NCBI RefSeq assembly: GCF_030272615.1
Contig: NC_081415.1
Span: 421,750,757-421,814,756 of the forward strand
DNA length: 64,000 nt
Source: Cryptomeria japonica
Lineage: Eukaryota; Streptophyta; Pinopsida; Cupressales; Cupressaceae
Reading direction: 5' to 3'
The notes under the pieces were generated by a model that did no database searches, was not told the origin of the DNA, and was given only the letters and a program-made list of their open reading frames with translations. The translations under genes and the position numbers were made by a program. This document shows, piece after piece, positions 56,303 to 64,000 of the stretch (positions are counted from its first letter, which is position 1; every line of letters begins with the position of its first letter).

Positions 56303-57430
56303 AATCTACATAACACATGCAAATTTTATCTAATTAACCTGATTAAATATAAATGCAAGATTGTTTTCTTTACCTTAGCATTAGACTTCAACAAAATTTT
56401 GGTTTAACATTAAAAATATCCATATAAAAATTTTCTAATCATAGAATTGATTGCAGGAGCATGTCATTGTATTCCTCAAAATTGAAATAAAGCCAATAAT
56501 GAAATAGTCAATAACAATTTTATCCTTCATCCATACCAAAAAGAAAAATGATCAAAATTAACCATCAATTTTGATTATTATGAGCAAATATTATCCCAAG
56601 CAATGTTATTTAACCTTAAATTTTGAGGTAGATAATATTTATGTATAGCTAACCAAAATCAGGATACACACAAGACCGATTTAACTGCAAATTTGAAAAT
56701 CGTACCATGTCACCTGCTTCGCAAATGACTGGAATCCCGTGGTTGAATGTTCTTCCAAAACCATGTACAGGGCCACGTAAGCTACCAATTTCTGAGAGCC
56801 TTCCAAACGATCCAAATTAAATGTGTGAAGAAGCACAACTGTCACTCTTTCAATGGTCCGCATAAAAAATCAAATGAAAAGTCATAGTTGTGAAAGCCCA
56901 GTGGACCCAAATGTTTTACTGTTATGGTACAAGCTCAATCAGTTTCAGATTTCAAAACCCATTCCTGAGAGGACTCTGTTGATGACTATGGCCTGCTACA
57001 TATCTCCGACGGACTTCCGAGGCAATTTAAGTTTATGTGAAGAATGCCCACAACTAAGAAGGCTCAAGGCATAAGGTATGAGACTATCTGAATGACTTTT
57101 TTCTTTTGAGGGCACCGGTGTTTTTCCTTCGAGAAATCGGAGGGAAAATGAGTAAAGTTCAATGATTTATGGTCTATTTCCATGTAATTGATACAGAAAC
57201 CCACTTGAGATTGAGCACTTAGATTTTGAAAGCTGAAGCTTATTTTAATAATTTTAAGTAGACAAAGTGGGATTAGTATCTTAGCCCAGCAGCAAGATTT
57301 ACTCCTGCACAAACGTTTACAATCCAATTCTAATAGAAACCTTGCCCCTGCCCCCGCCCTCTCCTCCTCCCCCTCCTTTCTTTAGATGGAGGAATCAGTA
57401 CTAATAGGGATCCTATTTGTGAGGTTCTAA
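56303..57430. other. Non-repetitive stretch, no gene confirmed
   Basis: 56303-56640 is AT-rich with nothing recognised. 56690-57080 is less AT-rich than its surroundings. On the minus strand a frame without its own ATG reads GPVHGFGRTFNHGIPVICEAG around 56775-56710, and another frame (56863-56681) is open for 60 codons. Neither matches a family I know. It could be a gene fragment or an exon. 57340-57390 is C-rich (CCCTGCCCCCGCCC). Confidence 0.4.
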
Positions 57431-57435
57431 GATTG

Positions 57436-57625
57436 TGTAAATTTTAGAAGAACGAATAACTTCAGAAAACAAAAACAATGGAGACGCAAATATAGTGGTT
57501 CATCAAATTGGCTCTTTCTTATAATCTTTGTACTGAATAATTATACATCACAGCAGCTTCAGCTGTCTCTTGTTTTTATATACAAACATTAACCATCCAG
57601 CTCTTGAAGAACTTTCGAAAAAGAA
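57436..57625 (-). repeat. Truncated 3' LTR of the deleted copia
   Basis: Shares TGTAAATT, CAGAAAACAAAAACAAT, TTTATATACAAACATTAACC and CATCCAGCTCTTGAAGAACTTT with 58398-58600. It lacks the part that would hold its minus-strand start. Confidence 0.75.
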
Positions 57626-58321
57626 ACAATCTTTGTCAAAAACCGTATTGGCTTTGCTGTCCCTTACCTTTTCTTGTACCTTCTTGTAAGACCTTCTTTT
57701 GTTATTATTTCTGCCTCTATCTTGAGGCCTTCTCCTATTGACAACCGTCAAGCATCATTGGAAGAGATTTCTTGGTTCTTTCTTCTCATGTCTTCGCTGA
57801 GAAGAGTAGTAGCAACATCATCAAATTTTAATTTGTTCTTGTCAAACACAATAGCTATCACTACTCCTTCCCAGCTGTTTGAAAGAGAACACAATAATAA
57901 GACAGCTTTGTTTTCATCATCTTGATTCATACCTACCGAAATTGCTTGATTGATTAGGGTATTAAATTCATTGAGGTGATTTGAAATGTTCCCTCCTTTC
58001 TTCATCTTTAAACTGTATAGCTTTTTCATGATGAAAACTTTATTTGCAGCTGATGCCATTTCATACATGGCAGAGAGTTTGTCTCATAACTCCTTTGTTG
58101 TCTTCTCAGCTGAAACATTGAAAAGAAAATTGCTTGACAATGAAAGGAATATTGTTGCTCTCGCCTTCCTATCTAATTTCTCCCACTCTTCATCAGCCAT
58201 CATAGTTGGCTTCTTCGCTTTTCCTTCGAGTGCGAGTGAAAGATCTTGCTTAATCAGCAGCAATTCCATCTGCACTTTTCAAAGCCCAAAATTCCGCCCT
58301 GCGAATTTCTGAATCTTCCAT
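57610..58321 (-). pseudogene. Copia gag fragment
   Basis: Minus-strand ATG at 58321 (MEDSEI). After an early frame change, the UBN2 gag reads QMELLLIKQDLSLALEGKAK, DEEWEKLDRKARATIFLSLS, YEMASAANKVFIMKKLYSLK, NISNHLNEFNTLI and LLLCSLSNSWEGVV. It is clearly related to, but distinct from, the gag of the plus-strand copia at 49346. The frame ends in a basic RRRPQDRGRNNNKRRSYKK tail and passes at about 57625 into LTR sequence. No knuckle or protease remains. Confidence 0.82.
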
Positions 58322-58397
58322 TTATCCGCTTCTTCCATGACTCTGAAAATTCTTCACCGATTTTCAAAAAGCTTCACCCCCGAACTCTGATATCAAT

Positions 58398-58643
58398 TGT
58401 AAATTCTAGAAAAGCAAATAAATTCAGAAAACAAAAACAATAAAAACGCAAACACAGATTTTTATAATGGTTCACCAAATTGACTACATCCACTCTAAAG
58501 CAGAAGAACTTTCTGTACTGAATAATTATATATAACAACAACTTCAGCCGTCTCTTATTTTTATATACAAACATTAACCATCCAGCTCTTGAAGAACTTT
58601 ATAAAGAAAAATAGAATAAACCGTTGGGCTTCATTACCCAACA
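58398..58643 (-). repeat. 5' LTR of the deleted copia
   Basis: 246 bp, plus-strand TGTAAATTCTAG to TTACCCAACA. Matches 57436-57620 over its minus-strand 3' two thirds. Confidence 0.8.
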
Positions 58644-58648
58644 GATTG

Positions 58649-58735
58649 TTGTTTTTATAGACAAACATTAACCATCCAGCTCTTGAAGAACTTTCGAAAA
58701 AGAAACGAACAGTCACAATATTTGGAAGAAAAATA
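58649..58735 (-). repeat. Third partial copy of the same LTR
   Basis: Directly right of the GATTG duplication, the segment containing ACAAACATTAACCATCCAGC, CTTGAAGAACTTTCGAAAAAG and AGAAAAATAGAATAAACC is repeated once more. It is a fragment of another copy of this LTR family, so the element landed in or beside a relative. Confidence 0.7.
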
Positions 58736-58739
58736 GAAT

Positions 58740-59777
58740 AAACCAATTTATAATTTTCATTGACATGAGCTACCATCACTTATGTCTTTAACTCACAGAA
58801 TAATTGAAGTTAGGGATTCAAATCTGGGATTATCATTAATGTGTTTCATCATTCTGTAGGTTATAAACTCTTTTGGTATTTGATGGAGGATTTTATATCA
58901 TTCATAAGTAGATTTTACTATTAGTCTATGTTGATATCTCTTTGACTGAGAGTCAAAGTCTGAGGGATATTCATTCTGCCAACATTACTTAAGACACAAA
59001 CCTTGCTTCATCTCTTATATCATACTTCTAAGAATTTGAACTTTGGTGGATGATATAATCAAGAAACATACCATCACTCTTATTTACAACTATTTGATCT
59101 TTTTTCAATCTTCACAATTTGATGCGTTTTAAGAATTCACTTGAGATTGTGATAGTGGGTTTGCAGATCTACCTGTGGCAAGGGTAATGGCTACTGTTAT
59201 GAGGGGTACATATTTTGCATTCTGATAATAATGATGTACATATTTGTGAGGTCTAATCAAGCTAGAAGGCACTCTTTCGGTTGCTTATCAGATTCATTGT
59301 GCTCATGTAAAATATGCCTCAATTTGACATCAGGGACTTTGCTTGACATCCTGTATATTCGACAACTATGTACTCATAAGTGAGTCAGGACATAGCAAGA
59401 AGCCATGCTTTGAGCTTGGAATCAGATTCTAATAAGTTTTCCATCATATGGTTGCTGTTATCTCGTTTGATCTGAGGTGATAATTCAGCTAAGCTTGGAG
59501 TTATGGAACTTGCCTAACTGATGAGATGGGCACACTGCTAAACAAAAGAGATCAGATTTATAAGTGAGACCAGCTAAAACCAGAAGGCAGGATTTGGTTT
59601 CTGGATCAGCTTATCATAAGAAGGCTTGCCTTGTTATAGGTCCCCTCTCATTTGTGCTCAGGACGGATTTGGTGGGAAGGCTCTTACCCCATCAAGGCAA
59701 ACCTATATGGAAGACCAAACTTAATCCCCTGAATCAAGAACAAGATTCAAGTCAGTTTTATTTAAGCAATTCAAAGA
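58740..59777 (+). promoter_or_regulatory. Upstream region of the membrane-protein gene
   Basis: No repeat or coding sequence is recognised. TTTATAAG at 59557-59564 is a possible TATA box about 215 bp before the ATG. The 5' leader and start site cannot be fixed from sequence alone. Confidence 0.3.
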
Positions 59778-60235
59778 ATGGGAAGTTTTGAAGGAAGAAA
59801 TGATCCGCCATGGAGATTTTGGGACTTTTTTGTTACTGCTGTGATATGCATAGCTTGCATTCCATTCATTCTGGGGAACATTGTGTTACTCTGCAATAGG
59901 CACTACAGACCCATCAAGACCAAGAGTGTGCACTTAACTGTGCTGAGCTCCGTGGGAGGATTGATATGTATAGTGGCAACAATTGTTGTGAATAATCCAG
60001 GGAGAAAACAGGATTCTATTTGGGCATTTTGCACTCTCTGGACTTTTTGGCTCCAAGCCTGCTTTGGGTTCTCTTTATGGCTCAACTGCTTGAATGTGAG
60101 ACTGATTGTTCTGCACAGTATCTTCAACTTGAAAAGGGGCGCCAAATCCATGAAATCTAATCTGATAAAACTTGTAGGTCTGCTCTCACCGACTATCATC
60201 CTTTGCATATGTGCATCCGTGATGCATTCAATCAG
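59778..60235 (+). CDS. First coding exon of a multi-pass membrane protein, possibly RGS1-like 7TM
   Basis: ATG at 59778 opens MGSFEGRNDPPWRFWDFFV. The exon ends at CAG|GTAAGT (splice at 60235/60236), a perfect plant donor, in phase 2, giving 152 complete codons. Hydrophobic segments lie at residues ~17-39, 51-71, 88-112 and 128-150: four membrane helices joined by short basic loops (RHYRPIKTK, NLKRGAKSMK). The LWTFWLQACFGFSLWLNC segment resembles the third helix of the plant 7TM regulator of G-protein signalling (LWxxW...GFGL...CR). That suggests an N-terminal 7TM half with an RGS domain encoded beyond the window. The match is weak, and another 7TM family is possible. There are no stops, so it looks intact. 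Confidence 0.6.
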
Positions 60236-62938
60236 GTAAGTCGCCATAGACTCATCAAATTCCTGTAAAGCTTTCCGATATATTTTCCATAGTTTTTTTT
60301 TTCTTTTTTAATTAAGACATAGATATTTATAATTTTATTAGTTTAAGTATTACATATTTATATTTTTCTCAGATAACTTTTAGTTAATACTACTTTAAAC
60401 ATTTATTTGATAATAATTTAATAGATCATTGTTTTGTGGTATCAAATAAATTCATAGTCAAGATGTGGACATTTCCACATTTATCATGAACTTATATGTT
60501 TGTTTCGTGTTCAAGAAAATATAAGTTATTATCTATATTCTTTTTTCCAAATTTTTTCTATTTTTTCGATCTTTCATGTTGAATAAATAGTTCACTATAA
60601 TTAATAAATAACTTGTTAATATGCAATGTTTGTGTAACATTAGTCACCCAAAATGTAAATATATGACTTGCAATGAAACTTTGAATCATGTGTACAACAA
60701 AACACAAGATTTGAGTAACAATAAAACCAATACATTACAATTAAGTATATTAATTCCATTTGATTGATATTGTCAAACATGTAAGAGTGTGATGTCCGTG
60801 CATCAGTTCAAAATTTAAATTTCTCATGCATACAATTATGTATGTCAAATTAAGCCTACATGGGCACATGTTTTCGTCCAAATTCAATATTGTTTTTGAG
60901 CACATAACATCAAATCATCCCATAATTATTTTTTAATTTTTAGAATAATAGTTTGGACACTAGCACCAAGATATTATAAAGACAACTTTTAATCTAGGTC
61001 CAATAATTGTTCAGTTGCCCACCTTTTTATGTTAGTTTGATCTCAATCTCAATGGCATCACCTCAACCATTATTGTCGATTTAGAGGAAAAGTGTGGTGC
61101 AATCACCAAAAAAATTATAGGCAATTAAGGGCAAAGGGGAGTGTTATCATTAATGAAATTATAGCCTTTAGTTAAATATACAATTATAGGCACTTTGGAG
61201 AAATATTTATAATTTTCATGCAATTATAGGTATTTTACAGAAAAAAGTATGTATCATCACCATTCAACTATAAGCACTTTAAAGATGCGCATTGCCACAT
61301 AAATATAGACAATTTAGGGTTAATGTGTTTAATCACCTATGCAAAAGTTATTATGTTTCTGGGCTGGATAAAAAAAAGTGCAAGTTTAGATTCCTATCTA
61401 AATAAAAAAATTCTCCATTGACAAGTTATGTATTCACTTCATCTATTTCTCCAATTAAGAATTTGTGATTTCTAGATTTAAGGTTTGGATGATCCAATGC
61501 CAACTATGGGATGGGAGGGTACTTTGTTAAAAAATAGTGAATAGTCAAAGGCTACGAGTTAGTCTCCTATTCCTAGCAAGTTCTGGAGAAAGATCATTCT
61601 TAATTTTTAATTTGTATTATATTTTGTATCGTGTATTGTTTGATTAATCTCTATAATTGTATTTTTCATGAAGACCTACATATTTCTCATGTGTTGATAT
61701 TGATACCAATGTTATCATTGTATAGACCTATGTGCTTTTGATTACATATTTCTCATGTGTTAATATTGGTATAATTTTTTTATTCATGGATTCATTACAT
61801 AGACATGTATTTTTTTCATTCTTTTATTTTTTATGTAGACTATATTAATGGTTGTAATTATTGGTTGAGTAAAGTCCATGTTTTATTTACTTCCAAATAA
61901 ATTCATCTAGGAGATTACAACATTTGGGAGACTACTATGGACTTTTGTTCTATTTTTCTATTGAATCCTTGACATTTAGAGTCTAGACTCGACATTCACA
62001 CTTATTTTTTTGTCTCCATGTTAATGGTTTTGTGTTGGTGTCACTACATTTCAATCAATAACCAACTTTTCAAAATTAGTCCTTTTTAGGTCCTAGTCTA
62101 GTTGGTCTACCTCACCTTCTATAGGTCACAAAAAGGCTTTATTAATACTTAAACTTTTGAAGAACCACTTCAATACTATAATTTGTTGTTGACTTGCAAT
62201 CGATAGTCATCACACCATTTAACTTATCCTTTGCCACTTGGATACAACTGACAATGGGTTTTGTGGATGTGGTCTTTCTTTGCAAATAAAGGCTCTAACA
62301 ATCATTAAACTTAAGCTTGTAACTTGTAAAGCTTTACATATTTTTTGATAGACAAACATTTACGTGGCTACTATTCATTACTTGATTAGCTATATTATAA
62401 TATGAATAAAAATATTAATATGATTGAACTATATTATTAAGGCATAATAAAAGAATCTCTCTGTCTCTCTCTCACACATGCATACATGATGATATTATAG
62501 TCTTCTTTTACATATAGATGTACTTAGAGCTTTACTAGAAATTACTATGGGTCATCTACCCTCCTCTTCTTGTAGCCCACAAATAGGCTATATTAATATT
62601 CAACCTTTAAAAAGCATTTTTTTGTTATAATTTGTTCTTGAGATACAATTAGAAACTACTATGCCTTTTAAGTTACTATTTACCACTTTGGGAAAAAAAA
62701 CTAATTATATAGTTTGGGTCCTTTTTTACAATTAATAGCTTTGTTGGTCACCAATCTTAAGCATGCTGCCAACAAAGCCTATAGTGTCAGTGTTTTACAT
62801 CATTGCTATAATGTATCAAAATTCATACAACCATTATTCATTATTTGATGAGTTCTTAAGTAGATCCATGTAAGCATCCACATAGAATGGACAAAATTGT
62901 TTCAAGATAATTATTTTTATATACCAACTGTAATGCCT
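60236..62938 (+). other. Intron of the membrane-protein gene (start only)
   Basis: Begins GTAAGT. No second exon with a membrane segment or RGS-like coding was found before the window end, so the intron probably extends past 64000. It is AT-rich. Contents: a loose CAATTATAGGCACTTT motif repeated near 61118, 61190, 61222 and 61263, a CT/TC microsatellite at 62455-62475, and a diverged ~460-bp-offset duplication (62090-62850). Confidence 0.5.
62090..62850 (+). repeat. Diverged direct duplication in the intron, offset about 460 bp
   Basis: GGTCTACCTCACCTTCTATAG, then AGGCTTTATTAATA and TATAATTTGTTGTTGA at 62100-62195, recurs as GTCATCTACCCTCCTCTTCT, AGGCTATATTAATA and TATAATTTGTTCTTGA at 62550-62642. 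Both continue to a CTATTCATTACTTGA/TTATTCATTATTTGA end (62373, 62835). Confidence 0.65.
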
Positions 62939-64000
62939 ACCAAAATACCCTAGAGAAATAAAGATAATTAACATGCAAATAGAGATTTTTTTTAAAAAAA
63001 CATCGTCTAATACAACACATATATCCATCATGAATATAAGCATAAAGCATAATCATACAATCTCATAACGCAAGCGGAAATAAACACAAATCAACATTCA
63101 TCTTCCCTAGGGTATCTCAATGTCATTACTTACAACATCACCATAAGCAATAACATCATGAATGCTACTATAATCCAATGCAATCTACTCATCTACCAAT
63201 TACTTTTTCCATGCATAAATATAGGATCAACCTCTAATCTATCTATCACGAATTCCTTCATTAATAATGCAACCCATTTAAACCCCATTAGGTTCATTTT
63301 AAAACACCAATACAAATGTCCCTAATCCCAATTACTTAATCATCATCTAACATCATAATTCCATTTCCAATATAATCTACCACATTACTAACCCATTTTC
63401 TTTAATATACCATCCATACGATACTAAGTGCACATCAATAAAATCAATCACATTATTTCCATTAACCATTCAATATCCAAGATACAATAGGAATACATCA
63501 ATATGGTCTCTTACTACAACATAGCTATAACCTAATGCATCAAATAACACTATAAATATATTTCCATTTACATCTAGGAGCATAGCTCTCAATTACATGT
63601 ACAATGATCTCACGAACTCTGCAAATGCATATTGCCATATGAATCAAGTACATCCATCTGCTACAATATCCATCCATAAGTTGAAGAGATAAGAATCCAC
63701 ATCCATGCATAAAAGCATCCAACGAAGAATCTCTCAATGGAAGAAGGCATCCAACCACCCAACCATGTGGAACCAAACGAACCACCCCCCGTGCTAGGAG
63801 ATGACACAAGGTCCCACACACACTTTAGACCTAGGATGACACCTAACAACCAAAGAGACTCAACAACTTAAGAACCACAACCAAGAAGCAACCAAATGCA
63901 ACAAGCCAAATCATACCACAAGGTTGATCATAAACATAGAAACTCTTAGAGGCGTACCAAAAACCATGGCATAAGGAACAAGGACCAAGGACACATGTGT
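62939..64000 (+). repeat. Probable LTR start running off the window
   Basis: TGTAATGCCTACCAAAATACCC at 62939 has an LTR-like start. The following kilobase is A/C-rich on the plus strand, non-coding and unlike the intron before it. No partner LTR, primer site or target duplication lies in the window, so the call rests on appearance. The minus-strand open frames at 63540-63849 show no domain. Confidence 0.35.

Larger units (their letters stand above)
57436..58643 (-). mobile_element. Internally deleted copia derivative
   Basis: 1,208 bp, flanked by GATTG at 57431-57435 and 58644-58648. On the minus strand: 5' LTR 58643-58398 (246 bp, TGTTGGGTAATG...GAATTTACA), a Met-type primer site (TTGATATCAGAG, about 58397-58386), gag from about 58321, then a direct jump from gag into the middle of the 3' LTR near 57625. 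All of pol and the start of the 3' LTR are gone. The deletion must predate or accompany insertion, since the target duplication encloses it. Confidence 0.82.

Noticed and set aside
59903-60247. 114-codon minus-strand open frame
   Set aside because: Antisense of the membrane-protein exon; the plus strand has the better start, helices and splice donor.
63540-63849. Two overlapping minus-strand open frames
   Set aside because: No domain, differing frames and repeat-like surroundings.

Overview
The window is AT-rich plant nuclear DNA and is almost entirely retrotransposon sequence. Long introns, repeated LTR insertions nested in one another, tRNA-iMet primer sites (TGGTATCAGAG type) and very large LTR elements with no pol genes fit a seed plant with a big, slowly purged genome. 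A gymnosperm or conifer is my best guess, but this is inference, not proof. Only one host gene can be supported: the first coding exon of a multi-pass membrane protein at 59778-60235, possibly RGS1-like, followed by an intron at least 2.7 kb long.

Layout. 1-2185: minus-strand LINE remnant. About 3990-7759: decayed Ty3/gypsy pol with an RNase H upstream of RT, ending abruptly against LTR-like DNA (7760-9762). About 9960-10870: degenerate tandem repeat of roughly 110 bp. About 10920-14593: decayed long ORF of unknown type. 18878-25388: pol-less LTR element with a gag/G-patch remnant, whose 5' LTR carries a 372-bp insertion and a 109-bp duplication. 26210-38867: chromodomain Ty3/gypsy element, split at 28684-35581 by a second LTR element flanked by TGAAG target duplications. 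That inner element has no pol. It carries a coiled-coil/zinc-knuckle ORF and a second ORF of about 1,085 codons that I do not recognise. 40588-47415: minus-strand Ty1/copia element (TSD ATCAA) whose 5' LTR contains a 732-bp solo LTR (TSD CATGT). 48856-53799: plus-strand Ty1/copia element with two 430-bp LTRs (TSD GTTTT) and one continuous 1,308-codon frame broken only by five TAG codons. It sits in a tandemly duplicated segment of about 346 bp whose other copy (55857-56202) is an empty site. A further solo LTR (53972-55732, TSD GATAA) sits in the same interrupted copy. 57436-58643: internally deleted copia derivative (TSD GATTG). 62939 to the end: probable start of another LTR.

How the parts relate. 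Nothing here forms an operon or pathway. The order of events can be read from nesting and target duplications. Many disabling changes are G-to-A or C-to-T transitions (TGG or CAG to TAG, Asp to Asn, Glu to Lys, Gly to Arg), which fits methylation-driven decay of silenced elements. The best candidate for something undescribed is the second ORF of the inner element (31160-34417), together with a similarly large decayed ORF at about 10.9-14.6 kb.
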